Part shown: positions 43,727 to 52,917 of the stretch, one piece after another
How positions within the stretch are numbered: position 1 is the first letter of the stretch
Layout: each line of letters begins with the position of its first letter
Source of the DNA: Alphaproteobacteria bacterium MarineAlpha5_Bin5
Lineage (GTDB): Bacteria > Pseudomonadota > Alphaproteobacteria > HIMB59 > GCA-002718135
Direction of reading: 5' to 3'
Assembly (NCBI GenBank): GCA_002938205.1
Contig: PTKZ01000001.1
Coordinates: 1 to 64,000 of the forward strand
DNA: 64,000 nt
Program-made: the position numbers and the translations under genes
Notes under the pieces: generated by a model
What the model was told of the DNA's origin: nothing
What the model saw: the letters and a program-made list of their open reading frames with translations, nothing else
Database searches by the model: none

Positions 43727-45415
43727 ATGTTAGATAATCAAGAATATAAAGTTTTAGCAAGAAAATATAGGCCGCAAACTTTTGCTGAATTAATCGGTCA
43801 AAATACTCTTGTTCAAATTTTAACTAATTCAATTAGTAGCAATAGAATTGCACATGCATATTTATTAACAGGTGTAAGAGGTGTTGGAAAAACAACTACA
43901 GCTAGATTAATTGCAATGAGTTTAAATTGCCAAAATAAAAAAACAGAAACTCCAGAACCTTGTAGCAAATGTGAATCTTGTACTTCAATCAAATCTGATC
44001 ACAACTTAGATGTAATCGAAATGGATGCAGCAAGCAAAACAGGTGTTGATGATGTTAGAGAAATTATAGATAATGTTAAATATAAACCTGTAAATAATAC
44101 TTATAAAATTTTTATTATTGATGAAGTACATATGCTTTCTAAAAATGCATTTAATGCCTTGTTAAAAACTCTTGAAGAACCTCCTGATCATGTAAAATTT
44201 ATTTTTGCTACTACAGAAGTTAAGAAAATTCCAATTACAATATTGTCCAGGTGTCAGAGATTCGATTTACATCGTATCAATAATGTAGAATTAACGGATT
44301 ATTTAGAAAAAGTTTGCAAATTAGAAAAAGTAAAAATTAATTCAGATGCATTAGCTCTTATTGTAAGAGCTGCTGATGGATCAGTTAGAGATTCACTTAG
44401 TTTACTTGATCAAGCCATAGCTAATCATCAAGAAGTTATAACTTCAAAAACAGTTATAGAAATGTTGGGTATAGCTGATAAAGGAAAAATTTTTGAACTT
44501 TTAGAGTATATTTTTGAAGGTAACGCCATTGAATCTTTAAAGATTTATAACAATCTTCACAAATCAGGTGCTGATATAATAATGATTTTTGATGAGCTAC
44601 TTAATGCAGTTCATTTTATTACACAGATAAAGTTAGCACCAAGTTTGGAGAATGATATTTCAATACCAGAGCTAGAAAGAACAAAGGGGCGTGCTATAGC
44701 ATCAAAATTATCAATGCGTTCACTTGGTATTGTTTGGCAGGTCTTATTTAAAGGTTATAAAGAATTGCAAGCTGGTTTTCATTTGTATCAACATGGTGAA
44801 ATGATAATATTACGTCTAATTTTCTTGTATGATGGCCCTAGTCCTGAAGATTTATTAAAAAAAATAGAAAATACCGATGAAAGTACGCCAATTAAAAATA
44901 AAGTAGATATTTCAGAAAATTTATCAAAAAAAGTTAACGAAAATAAAACTGTAAATTTTGACATTGATAAAAACAACAATAAGAAAAACGATGAATATAT
45001 GCAAATTGCATCCTATAGAAAATTTGTTGATCTCTTTTATCAAAAAAAAGAAGGAATGCTGCATAGTTATTTATATAACAATGCAAAATTAATAAGTTTC
45101 AAAGAGGGTAAATTAATTTTAAATACAACTTTGATTAAAGATCCTCATTTTAATCGTACTATAGCAAAGTTGGTTTCAAAATGGACAGGACGTATATGGC
45201 AGATTGAGTCATCTACAAGTAACATTGGCAAATCATTAAATGAAGAAGATATTATTAATCAACAAAAAGAAATTGAGAAAATGAAAGGTCACCCTGATAT
45301 AAAAAAAATATTTGCAGCCTTTCCTGGAATTAAAATTCATTCTATTACCGAAATTGGAGAAACTTCAGATGATATAATAGAAGAAACTATAAATAATAAA
45401 GAAAAGGAGAATTAA
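43727..45415 (+). CDS. dnaX: DNA polymerase III subunits tau/gamma
   Basis: A 562-residue clamp-loader ATPase. It begins YKVLARKYRPQTFAELIGQ, with Walker A GVRGVGKTTTAR, a four-Cys zinc module (CQNK ... CSKCESC), Walker B IDEVHMLS and sensor TTEVKKIPITILSRCQRFD. The C-terminal part is low in complexity and then carries a tau-type domain. A-rich runs exist near codon 370-400, but a programmed frameshift to gamma cannot be shown. The stop overlaps the ybaB start (TAATG). Confidence 0.95.
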   Translation: MLDNQEYKVLARKYRPQTFAELIGQNTLVQILTNSISSNRIAHAYLLTGVRGVGKTTTARLIAMSLNCQNKKTETPEPCSKCESCTSIKSDHNLDVIEMDAASKTGVDDVREIIDNVKYKPVNNTYKIFIIDEVHMLSKNAFNALLKTLEEPPDHVKFIFATTEVKKIPITILSRCQRFDLHRINNVELTDYLEKVCKLEKVKINSDALALIVRAADGSVRDSLSLLDQAIANHQEVITSKTVIEMLGIADKGKIFELLEYIFEGNAIESLKIYNNLHKSGADIIMIFDELLNAVHFITQIKLAPSLENDISIPELERTKGRAIASKLSMRSLGIVWQVLFKGYKELQAGFHLYQHGEMIILRLIFLYDGPSPEDLLKKIENTDESTPIKNKVDISENLSKKVNENKTVNFDIDKNNNKKNDEYMQIASYRKFVDLFYQKKEGMLHSYLYNNAKLISFKEGKLILNTTLIKDPHFNRTIAKLVSKWTGRIWQIESSTSNIGKSLNEEDIINQQKEIEKMKGHPDIKKIFAAFPGIKIHSITEIGETSDDIIEETINNKEKEN

Positions 45416-45738
45416 TGGTAAATCTAGGAAACATGATGAAGCAGGCACAGCAACTACAAAAAAAAATTGCTGATGCTCAAGAGAAACTTAATTCAATTGA
45501 GGTTGAAGGAGTTTCAGGAGGAGGTGTTGTTAAAGTTATAGCAACGGCAAAAGGTGAAGTGAAGAGAATAGTCATAGATGAAAGTTTATTAAAACCTGAA
45601 GATAAAGAAATCGCAGAAGACTTAATTGTCGCAGCAGTAAATGATGCAAGGCAAAAAGGAGAAAGTGCTGCTCAGACAGAAATGAAATCAGTAACTGGAG
45701 GCATGCCACTACCTCCTGGTATGAAGTTACCATTTTAA
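45415..45738 (+). CDS. ybaB: Nucleoid-associated protein YbaB/EbfC
   Basis: A 107-residue protein with NLGNMMKQAQQLQKKIADAQ, GVSGGGVVKVIATAKGEVKRI and the closing GGMPLPPGMKLPF, the typical YbaB/EbfC pattern. It binds DNA as a dimer. It lies in the conserved dnaX-ybaB-recR order with coupling at both ends. Confidence 0.95.
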   Translation: MVNLGNMMKQAQQLQKKIADAQEKLNSIEVEGVSGGGVVKVIATAKGEVKRIVIDESLLKPEDKEIAEDLIVAAVNDARQKGESAAQTEMKSVTGGMPLPPGMKLPF

Positions 45739-45741
45739 TAT

Positions 45742-46341
45742 ATGGAAGGATCAGCTATTGAAAAATTAATTTCTGATATTTCAAAGCTTCCTGGTTTAGG
45801 TAGACGATCTGCTCAGAGAATAGCTTTATATCTTTTAAAAAATAAAAATAGATCTTTATTACCTTTAATTCAGACACTTCAAGAATCACATAACAAAATT
45901 AGTGAATGTTTGTCATGTGGTAATGTAGATATGATTAATCCATGTAATATTTGTTCTAATCAAAAAAGAGATCAAAGTTCAATATGTATAGTTGAAGATA
46001 TTTCAGATTTATGGACTTTTGAGAGAGTAGGTTTTTATCGAGGATTATATCATGTATTAGGAGGATCTCTTTCAGCGATTAATGGAATTGGAACAGAAGA
46101 TTTAACAATAAAAAAACTATTTAGCAGAATAGACATTGGAAAGGTTAAAGAAGTTATTTTAGCCTTAAGCACTACTATGGAAGGACAAACAACAAGTCAT
46201 GTTATTATAGATAAGCTTGAAGTATACAAAAATCTAACAGTTACTCGTTTAGCTCAAGGAATTCCGATAGGAGGAGAAGTTCACTATCTTGATGAAAATA
46301 CTTTAAATGCTGCTTTTCATTCACGAAAAAAAATCATTTAA
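45742..46341 (+). CDS. recR: Recombination protein RecR
   Basis: A 199-residue protein with a helix-hairpin-helix (LPGLGRRSAQRIALYLL), a C4 zinc site (CLSCGN ... CNIC) and a Toprim domain (ICIVEDISDLWTFER, YHVLGG). It ends with LAQGIPIGGEVHYLDENTL, a RecR hallmark. It acts with RecO/RecF in gap repair. It starts 3 bp after ybaB. Confidence 0.95.
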   Translation: MEGSAIEKLISDISKLPGLGRRSAQRIALYLLKNKNRSLLPLIQTLQESHNKISECLSCGNVDMINPCNICSNQKRDQSSICIVEDISDLWTFERVGFYRGLYHVLGGSLSAINGIGTEDLTIKKLFSRIDIGKVKEVILALSTTMEGQTTSHVIIDKLEVYKNLTVTRLAQGIPIGGEVHYLDENTLNAAFHSRKKII

Positions 46342-46351
46342 TTTTATTTAA

Positions 46352-46864
46352 ATGAAAATTTTGTATGTTCCTAATCCAATTTTAAGACAAAAAGCTTTAA
46401 GAATAAAATCTGTAAAAGATGAAGATTTAAAGGTAGCAAAGCAAATGATGGATACTATGATATATGCTGCTGGTGCGGGACTAGCAGCAAACCAAGTAGG
46501 CATTCTCAAACAAATAGTGACAGTAAATATTATAGATAAGGAGAAAAAATTAATAAAAAAATATGCCTTATTTAATCCGAAAATATTATCTTATTCCAAA
46601 AATACAGTATTAATGGAAGAAGGTTGCTTGTCTTTGCCTGAACAATTTGCAGAAATTGAAAGACCTGAAGGAATAAAAATTGAATATATAAATGAAAAAA
46701 ACAAATTAATAAGCAAAAACATTAGTGGATATGAAGCCAGAGTACTACAACATGAGATTGATCATTTATCTGGAAAATTGTTTGTTGATTATTTGTCTTC
46801 TTTAAAAAGAAATTTTCTCATAAAAAAAGTAAAAAAGGTTATAAAAAATAGAGAAAATAAATGA
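46352..46864 (+). CDS. def: Peptide deformylase
   Basis: A 170-residue metalloenzyme with the three deformylase motifs GAGLAANQVGI, EEGCLSLPE and HEIDHLSG (HExxH metal site). It removes the formyl group from new proteins. Its stop overlaps the fmt start (ATGA), giving the classical def-fmt pair. Confidence 0.95.
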   Translation: MKILYVPNPILRQKALRIKSVKDEDLKVAKQMMDTMIYAAGAGLAANQVGILKQIVTVNIIDKEKKLIKKYALFNPKILSYSKNTVLMEEGCLSLPEQFAEIERPEGIKIEYINEKNKLISKNISGYEARVLQHEIDHLSGKLFVDYLSSLKRNFLIKKVKKVIKNRENK

Positions 46865-47784
46865 ATAATAAAAAAATAATTTTTATGGGAACTCCATTAA
46901 TAGCTGCTCAACATTTAAAAATTCTTTTTGATAACAATTACCAGATTGAAGCAGTTTTTACACAACCACCTCGTAAAAAAAATAGAGGTATGAAAATTGA
47001 AAAATCAGCTGTGCACCAATTTGCTTTAAATAATAATATGAAAGTTTTTTTCCCAGATAAATTAGACGATTCATCTTTTTATCAATTAAAAAAAATGAAA
47101 CCTGATCTTATAATAGTAGTGGCTTACGGACTGATTTTACCAAAAAGGTTTATAGATTTACCTAAACTTGGATCAATAAATGTTCATGTGTCCCTTTTAC
47201 CAAGATGGAGAGGAGCTGCTCCAATTGAATATGCATTATTAAATGGAGATATCGAGACGGGTATAAGCATAATAAAACTTGAAAGCAAACTTGATGCTGG
47301 GCCAATTCTTTTTCAAAAAAAAATTAAAATATCTAATGCAATTATTAAAGATGACCTTTTTGATAAATTAATTAAAGTAGGGACTAAAAACTTAATAGAA
47401 TTTTTGCCAAAATTTTTTGCAGGAAGTGTAAATTCAATAAAACAAGATGAAAGTTTAGCTACTTATGCAAATAAAATTAATACAGGTATAAGAAAACTAG
47501 ATTTTAATGATTTAACTTTAAATGTTTTTAACAAGATACGTGCATACAGTAAGAATCCAGGTGCATGGTTTTTATTAAATGGACAGAGAATTAAAATAAT
47601 TCGTGCAAAAATAAGCACAAAGAAGGGGAAACCATCTACTATTTTAAATAATCAGTTTGAAATTGGTTGTAAGGATGGAAGCATTATCCCTTTATTTTTA
47701 CAAAGAGAAGGAAAAAAAGCTGTATCTCTTGAAGAATTTATAAAAGGTTTTAATTTTTCAATAGGAGATGAAATAAATGCCTAA
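46861..47784 (+). CDS. fmt: Methionyl-tRNA formyltransferase
   Basis: A 307-residue enzyme with FMGTPLIAAQHLKIL near the start, the folate-site SINVHVSLLPRWRGAAPI and ETGISIIKLESKLDAGPI. The C-terminal anticodon/acceptor-binding OB-like domain follows (about 205-300). It provides initiator fMet-tRNA. It overlaps truA by 8 bp. Confidence 0.95.
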   Translation: MNNKKIIFMGTPLIAAQHLKILFDNNYQIEAVFTQPPRKKNRGMKIEKSAVHQFALNNNMKVFFPDKLDDSSFYQLKKMKPDLIIVVAYGLILPKRFIDLPKLGSINVHVSLLPRWRGAAPIEYALLNGDIETGISIIKLESKLDAGPILFQKKIKISNAIIKDDLFDKLIKVGTKNLIEFLPKFFAGSVNSIKQDESLATYANKINTGIRKLDFNDLTLNVFNKIRAYSKNPGAWFLLNGQRIKIIRAKISTKKGKPSTILNNQFEIGCKDGSIIPLFLQREGKKAVSLEEFIKGFNFSIGDEINA

Positions 47785-48511
47785 TTATAAAGTAAAAATT
47801 GAATATGATGGTACGGATTATGTAGGTTGGCAGAGGCAAGATAATGGGAAATCAATTCAAGGATTAATTGAATTAGCAGTTAAAAAATTAACTTCAGAAG
47901 TAGCTAATGTTTTTGGAGCAGGTAGGACAGATGCTGGAGTACACGCAATTGGACAAGTCGCAAATTTTATGCTTGAAAAAAATATTCCAACTGATGTTAT
48001 TAGAGACGGACTTAATCAACATTTAAGACCACATCCAATTTCTATAATTTCTGCAGAAATTGTCGACATAGATTTTAATTCTAGATTTTCTGCAAAATTA
48101 AGATGGTATGAGTATAAAATAGTTAATCGCAGATCTCCACTTACTTTGGCAAACAATAAAGCATGGTGTGTTTACAAAAAATTAAATTTTGAAAAAATGT
48201 TAATCGAATCATCCTCTTTTATAGGAAAACATCAATTAGATGCTTTCCGATCTTCTCATTGTCAATCTAAATCCACAGAAAAAACTATAACAAGTTTTGA
48301 TATAGAAAAAAATTTAGAAATTATTACATTTACAGTTTCCGCAAAATCATTCTTGCATTCTCAAGTGAGAATTATGGTTGGGACCTTGGTAGATATTGGA
48401 AAAGGCTTGTTATCAAAATCAATTGATGAAATAATTAAATCTAAAAAACGTGCTTTAGCTGGTCAAACTGCACCTGCATGCGGATTATATTTAAAGAAAA
48501 TTGAATATTAA
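47777..48511 (+). CDS. truA: tRNA pseudouridine synthase A
   Basis: A 244-residue pseudouridine synthase with VKIEYDGTDYVGWQRQ and the catalytic Asp in GAGRTDAGVHAIGQVANF. Later come RWYEYKI and SFLHSQVRIMVGTL. It modifies positions 38-40 of the anticodon arm. Its 3' end overlaps the convergent CIA30-like gene by 4 bp. Confidence 0.95.
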   Translation: MPNYKVKIEYDGTDYVGWQRQDNGKSIQGLIELAVKKLTSEVANVFGAGRTDAGVHAIGQVANFMLEKNIPTDVIRDGLNQHLRPHPISIISAEIVDIDFNSRFSAKLRWYEYKIVNRRSPLTLANNKAWCVYKKLNFEKMLIESSSFIGKHQLDAFRSSHCQSKSTEKTITSFDIEKNLEIITFTVSAKSFLHSQVRIMVGTLVDIGKGLLSKSIDEIIKSKKRALAGQTAPACGLYLKKIEY

Positions 48512-49074
48512 TAAAAACCAATTTCTGAAAGACATATATCTGCAATAAAATTACTAAATCCAGCAACTAAACCAATTGATTTAATCTGTTGATTTGAAAG
48601 TTTTTTCAATTTATAAAAATTTGATCTTTTAAAATCTTTAAATGGAGCTTTGATTTCAATCCATTGATTTTGTGCATTAAAACTATATGAATAATATTGC
48701 CAAGGAGCTGACGTTAAGGGTGTACGTATATGTATGGAATATTTATTATTGTTTCCAAATATTTTTAAATAAATTCCTTTAAATTCATCGGCATTAATTA
48801 AAGGGTTAATAGGAGTTCTTATTTGTATAAATCCCCCATTATTTTCTGTTGTCACATTACCAGTCATTTTATAGCAAGGAATATTTTCTATTGAACTTAT
48901 AATTGCTTTCCCTTCAGATAATCCACCCATAACTCCATCTGTAAAAAATGACCATCTTTCACCTTGTATTGTTTTTCCTGGATCACCTAATTCATCAAGT
49001 ATCAGTTTTTTTGCTTCTGATATATTTATTTTAACACTTAAAGGCAGAAAAAATAAAAAAAATAGAAATCTCAA
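48508..49074 (-). CDS. Exported CIA30/NDUFAF1-like protein
   Basis: A 188-residue protein with a short hydrophobic N terminus (signal or anchor) and a CIA30-type carbohydrate-binding-like beta domain: WSFFTDGVMGGLSEG, GGFIQIRTPI, IRTPLTSAPWQYYSYSF and the closing GLVAGFSNFIADICLSEI. The mitochondrial relative helps assemble complex I; bacterial members have no proven role. It overlaps the DUF1289 gene upstream by 4 bp. Confidence 0.8.
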   Translation of the reverse strand: MRFLFFLFFLPLSVKINISEAKKLILDELGDPGKTIQGERWSFFTDGVMGGLSEGKAIISSIENIPCYKMTGNVTTENNGGFIQIRTPINPLINADEFKGIYLKIFGNNNKYSIHIRTPLTSAPWQYYSYSFNAQNQWIEIKAPFKDFKRSNFYKLKKLSNQQIKSIGLVAGFSNFIADICLSEIGFY

Positions 49075-49343
49075 GATTTTTTAGAATCCATTAATTTTTT
49101 TTTAATCAAAGATAGGCCATTATCTTTTTTTGACCTATATGATTCTTTAAAAGCATGCAGTTGCCACCCATCCAATCTTTTCATTAACTCATTTAAATTG
49201 TTATGCTTCCAAGTATTTGATGTTTTTTCATCTTTCCAAATTGCTTTTTCCTCATTTGTTCTGCCACATCCATAACAAAAACCCGTTATAGGATCTGTTT
49301 TACAAACACTAATACAAGGTGAAATAAGATTATTTTCATTCAT
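49071..49343 (-). CDS. DUF1289 small cysteine-rich protein
   Basis: A 90-residue protein with SPCISVCKTDPITGFCYGCG, the four-Cys DUF1289 signature (likely a metal or Fe-S site), and a conserved W-K-D start to the next helix. The C-terminal 40 residues are a basic extension. Function unknown in the family. It is co-transcribed with the CIA30-like gene. Confidence 0.85.
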   Translation of the reverse strand: MNENNLISPCISVCKTDPITGFCYGCGRTNEEKAIWKDEKTSNTWKHNNLNELMKRLDGWQLHAFKESYRSKKDNGLSLIKKKLMDSKKS

Positions 49344-49411
49344 AGCTATTAAATATATTTTTTTTGTAATATTTCCAATAAAATGATTGAGTAAATTAAT
49401 TTTTTGTGTTT

Positions 49412-50377
49412 ATGGAAAATTTTAACTATACTCAAATTGAAGAGGCTTATAATAATATTAAAAATACAGTAATTAAAACCCCATTTGTTTCTAGTGATTA
49501 TATTAATAAACTTTTAGGCTCAAAAGTTTTTTTTAAACTTGAAAATTTACAAATAACAGGATCTTTTAAATTTCGTGGTGCTTCTAATAAAATTGCTAAA
49601 CTTTCCAATGTTCAAAAAAATCAAGGAGTAGTTGCATATTCCTCAGGTAATCATGCGCAAGCAGTAGCTTATGCCTCTTTTAGAAATAACATAAATTCTA
49701 AAATTATAATGCCTAACAATGCTCCTAAAATTAAAATAAATAATACAAAAAAATATAAAGCTCATGTAATTCTATATGATCCGTTAACAGAAAATAGAGA
49801 AACAATTGGAGAAGAAATAGCTCGCAATGAAAACAGAACCATAATACGTCCATATGATGATTTTGATATCATTGCAGGTCAAGGAACAGCAGGTATTGAA
49901 ATTGCAGAAGAATTAAGTTCTCTTTCTATAAATCCTGATATTTATTTATGTTGTTGTGGTGGAGGAGGATTAATAGCAGGTACATCAACTTATTTAAAAT
50001 ATAAATTTCCTAAAATAAAATGTTACTCTGTTGAGCCAGAAAAATTTGATGATACTAAGATTTCATTAGAAAGTGGAACAATAAAAAAAAATATTTACAA
50101 ACATAATTCTATTTGTGACGCACTTCTCGCCCCTCAACCAGGCAAATTAACCTTTCCTATTAACACCAATAATTTAACAGGCGGTCTTGCTGTGTCAGAT
50201 AATGAAGTAAAAAGCATTATTCCTTTTTTAGCTGAACATTTAAAAACAATTGTTGAACCAGGAGGAGCTGTTGCTGCAACAGCTCTTTTGACAAATAAAG
50301 TTGATATAAAAAATAAGAACATTGTAGTAATGATTTCGGGAGGGAATATTGACTTAGATTTTTTCACTATTTTATGA
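49412..50377 (+). CDS. Threonine/serine dehydratase-like PLP enzyme
   Basis: The ORF begins at GTG 49406, but ATG 49412 (MENFNYTQIEEAY) is the likelier start, giving 321 residues. The fold-type II PLP lysine lies in GSFKFRGASNKI, the substrate loop in SSGNHAQAVAYA, and the phosphate loop in CCCGGGGLIAG. There is no ACT domain, so it resembles catabolic threonine dehydratase, serine racemase or hydroxyaspartate dehydratase; these cannot be told apart here. The stop overlaps the next start (ATGA). Confidence 0.85.
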   Translation: MENFNYTQIEEAYNNIKNTVIKTPFVSSDYINKLLGSKVFFKLENLQITGSFKFRGASNKIAKLSNVQKNQGVVAYSSGNHAQAVAYASFRNNINSKIIMPNNAPKIKINNTKKYKAHVILYDPLTENRETIGEEIARNENRTIIRPYDDFDIIAGQGTAGIEIAEELSSLSINPDIYLCCCGGGGLIAGTSTYLKYKFPKIKCYSVEPEKFDDTKISLESGTIKKNIYKHNSICDALLAPQPGKLTFPINTNNLTGGLAVSDNEVKSIIPFLAEHLKTIVEPGGAVAATALLTNKVDIKNKNIVVMISGGNIDLDFFTIL

Positions 50378-52137
50378 ATAAAACTTCCAAATTATATTTA
50401 TTGCAAGAAAATTTAAGAAATAATGATATTGATTTTTTTGTAATTAATAGGACTGATGAATTTTTGAATGAGTATATAGCTCCTTATGCTGAAAGACTTC
50501 AATGGTTAACAAATTTTTCTGGATCTGCGGGTAAAGCAATTATTGCTCAAAAAAAAGCAATTTTATTCGTTGATGGACGATATACTTCTCAAGCCAAAGC
50601 ACAGATTAATGCTGATGAAATCACATTAAATCATAATAATAATTTTTGGAAAGTATTAAAGAACTGTTGTAGATCTGGTAAATTAATTGGCCTAGACCCA
50701 AAACTTCATTCAATTGATGAAATAACAAAATTTCATGAATACGTAAATGATAGTAATGCAAAATTAATTTTTTTAAATATTAATCCTATTGATTTTGTAT
50801 GGAAGGATCAACCAGCTAAAAAATATGCTAAAATATTTGATCATCCACTTAATTTTGCAGGTTTAGACAGAAGTATCAAAATTAAAAGTTTTCAAAACTC
50901 ATTAAAAGAACAAAAATTAGATTATTATTTTCTAACCAGTCTTGATTCAATTGCTTGGTTATTAAATATTAGAGGAGATGATATAAAGTTTACACCTATT
51001 GCTTTTTTGTACTTAATTATTTCTAAAAATGAAAAACCTATATTGTATGTTTCTATGGATAGCTTGAATCAAAAACTTAAAAAAAATTTAATAAAAATTA
51101 TTGAATTAAAAAGTATAAATAAAATTGATTTTGTTTTTAAAAAATTTTTGCAAAATAAAATTATCGGAATGGATTTTAAAAATACTGCCTTTTATTTTTA
51201 TCAATTGGCAGTTGTCGCAGGTTTAAAAATAAAAAATGTAAACAATCCTTGCCTTTTACCCAAGGCAATTAAAAATCCTACAGAAATAGAAGGTGCTCGC
51301 AATGCATTTATTAGAGATGGAGTAAGTTTAACTAAATTTCTGTATTGGTTAAAAAATACGAATGATTTTTCTTCATTATCAGAAAAATCTTTAGCTGAAA
51401 AACTTTTTTCATTTAGAAAAGCTAACGATTTTTTTCATTCACTTTCTTTTGAATCTATTTCTGCTATTGGAAAAAATGCGGCATTACCTCATTATAAAGT
51501 TAGTCAAGATAGTAATTCTTTATTATTAAAAAATTCTATATATTTAATTGACTCTGGTGCACAATATTTGGATGGTACAACTGATATAACTAGAACAATA
51601 ATTATAGGTATTCCCACTGAAGAACAAAAGGATCGTTTTACAAGAGTTTTAAAAGGTCATATTCGTTTATCATCTCATGTTTTTAAAAAAGGCACAAAAG
51701 GAACAGATATTGATTATTTAGCTAGAGAAAGCTTAAATGAAATTGGATATGATTATGACCATGGAACTGGTCACGGTATTGGAAGTTTTTTGAATGTACA
51801 TGAAGGTCCACAGCGTATTGGTAAAAAAAATCAATTTGACAGCATTAAGTTGGCTCCAGGTATGATTTTATCCAATGAACCAGGATATTACAAGGAAGGT
51901 GAATATGGAATTCGTATAGAAAATATTTTGGTTATTAAAGAAAAAGATAATGCAACTTTAGAATTCGAGAATATTTCTTGGACACCAATTGATAAAAATT
52001 TAATTATAAAAAAAATGTTGAATGATTTCGAAATCAAATGGGTTAATAATTATCATAATAAAGTATACAAATTTTTAGTAAATTTTTTAAATCAAGAGGA
52101 AAGAAAATGGTTAAAGTATGTTACCACTCCTCTTTAA
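50374..52137 (+). CDS. pepP: Xaa-Pro aminopeptidase (aminopeptidase P, M24B)
   Basis: A 587-residue three-domain enzyme like eukaryotic and alphaproteobacterial aminopeptidase P. Two creatinase-N-like domains (1-160 and 160-310) precede the pita-bread catalytic domain. Metal ligands lie in IDSGAQYLDGTTDITRTI, GTGHGIGSFLNVHEGPQ, SNEPGYY and IRIENILVI. It cleaves N-terminal residues ahead of proline. It is coupled to the dehydratase gene. Confidence 0.92.
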   Translation: MNKTSKLYLLQENLRNNDIDFFVINRTDEFLNEYIAPYAERLQWLTNFSGSAGKAIIAQKKAILFVDGRYTSQAKAQINADEITLNHNNNFWKVLKNCCRSGKLIGLDPKLHSIDEITKFHEYVNDSNAKLIFLNINPIDFVWKDQPAKKYAKIFDHPLNFAGLDRSIKIKSFQNSLKEQKLDYYFLTSLDSIAWLLNIRGDDIKFTPIAFLYLIISKNEKPILYVSMDSLNQKLKKNLIKIIELKSINKIDFVFKKFLQNKIIGMDFKNTAFYFYQLAVVAGLKIKNVNNPCLLPKAIKNPTEIEGARNAFIRDGVSLTKFLYWLKNTNDFSSLSEKSLAEKLFSFRKANDFFHSLSFESISAIGKNAALPHYKVSQDSNSLLLKNSIYLIDSGAQYLDGTTDITRTIIIGIPTEEQKDRFTRVLKGHIRLSSHVFKKGTKGTDIDYLARESLNEIGYDYDHGTGHGIGSFLNVHEGPQRIGKKNQFDSIKLAPGMILSNEPGYYKEGEYGIRIENILVIKEKDNATLEFENISWTPIDKNLIIKKMLNDFEIKWVNNYHNKVYKFLVNFLNQEERKWLKYVTTPL

Positions 52138-52145
52138 TTAATAAA

Positions 52146-52307
52146 TTAATTATACAAATTATTATATATTCCACTTCGTTCTAAATCTCTTATTCTTTCT
52201 TCAAGATCATATATATTTGAAGATTTAGATAAGTATTTTTCTATTATTTCAATTTTGGAATCAGAACGTAAAGATTTATTTAAATAATTAAGCAGCTTTT
52301 TTATCAT
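52146..52307 (-). CDS. DUF3563-like small protein, overlapping gene
   Basis: A 53-residue frame missing from the ORF track. ATG at 52305-52307 lies inside the end of the upstream 60-residue ORF in another frame, overlapping by 20 bp. The product contains IEKYLSKSSNIYDLEERIRD, which matches the Y-L-x-x-[S/A]-x-[D/N]-I-Y-D-L-E-x-R-[I/M]-R pattern of DUF3563 proteins common in alphaproteobacteria. Function unknown. The motif makes a real gene likely despite the small size. Confidence 0.65.
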   Translation of the reverse strand: MIKKLLNYLNKSLRSDSKIEIIEKYLSKSSNIYDLEERIRDLERSGIYNNLYN

Positions 52308-52470
52308 TTTTTACTTTTGTCTTATTTAAGTATTCAGTTAATGCTGATTTCCAATCTTTACCGAACTCATTTCTAAAATAACGTACTAAATTTGGATCAA
52401 CATTATCAAAATCAAATTCATTTAAAGACTTGTAAGTATTACTTACTATGTTTAAAATGTTTCTAATCAT
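52288..52470 (-). CDS. Small protein of unknown function (60 aa)
   Basis: A 60-residue, mostly helical protein with RYFRNEFGKDWKSALTEYL and a lysine-rich tail. An aaaggaaaat ribosome binding site precedes it. It overlaps the DUF3563-like gene, and the two appear to form a small operon. The F-x-x-E-[F/Y]-G-x-D-W motif looks conserved-type, but I cannot name the family. Confidence 0.65.
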   Translation of the reverse strand: MIRNILNIVSNTYKSLNEFDFDNVDPNLVRYFRNEFGKDWKSALTEYLNKTKVKNDKKAA

Positions 52471-52663
52471 ATTTTCCTTTCAAATTATTATATAATTTAT
52501 TTAATATGCATTAAAAGCAATAATAATTCATGTTTAATATGCAAAAAATGCATATATATTTTCTCAAAATTTTAAGTTAATTAAACTTGGATGAAGATTA
52601 ATATAAATTATTTAAATTAATAATACACTTCTCATCTTAGAAAAGTTAATTATACATCTTAAT
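52471..52663. other. AT-rich intergenic gap, nothing recognised
   Basis: Between the small-protein pair and the decayed glycosyltransferase there is about 190 bp of very AT-rich DNA. It must carry the promoter of the leftward small genes. The word atgcaaaaaatgcatata near 52540 is a short imperfect palindrome. I see no RNA gene or conserved box. Confidence 0.3.
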
Positions 52664-52917
52664 ATGATTATAATTCTTACACAATGTTTTCATTCTAGGG
52701 TAGGAGGTATCGAAGATTTAATTAGTAATTTAGCTTTAAGTTTAAGTACTCAAGAAAAAATCATTTATAGTTGTAGCAGTAATTAAAAATAATAATAAAT
52801 ATTTCATATTTTAAAGAAATAGAAAAAAAAAATTTTGATAAATATTATTTCGTTGAAGGTGACTTTAATATTCTAACATTACTTTTGTTTGATGCAATAT
52901 ACAAAATCATAGAAAGA
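52664..52917 (+). pseudogene. Decayed GT4 glycosyltransferase, paralogue of the gene at 62.4 kb
   Basis: ATG 52664 opens a 40-residue frame (MIIILTQCFHSRVGGIEDLI) that closely matches the start of the intact glycosyltransferase at 62449 (MIIVLTQCFPPRIGGIENLV) in protein and largely in DNA. After QEK the frame shifts, and later pieces (IVVAVIKNNNKYF, then FDKYYFVEGDFN) read in other frames until the convergent RraA-like gene begins. It is a truncated, frameshifted copy. Confidence 0.75.

Noticed and set aside
44850-45070. Programmed frameshift site for the gamma product in dnaX
   Set aside because: A-rich runs are everywhere in this AT-rich gene, and no slippery heptamer with a convincing stimulatory hairpin could be singled out by eye.
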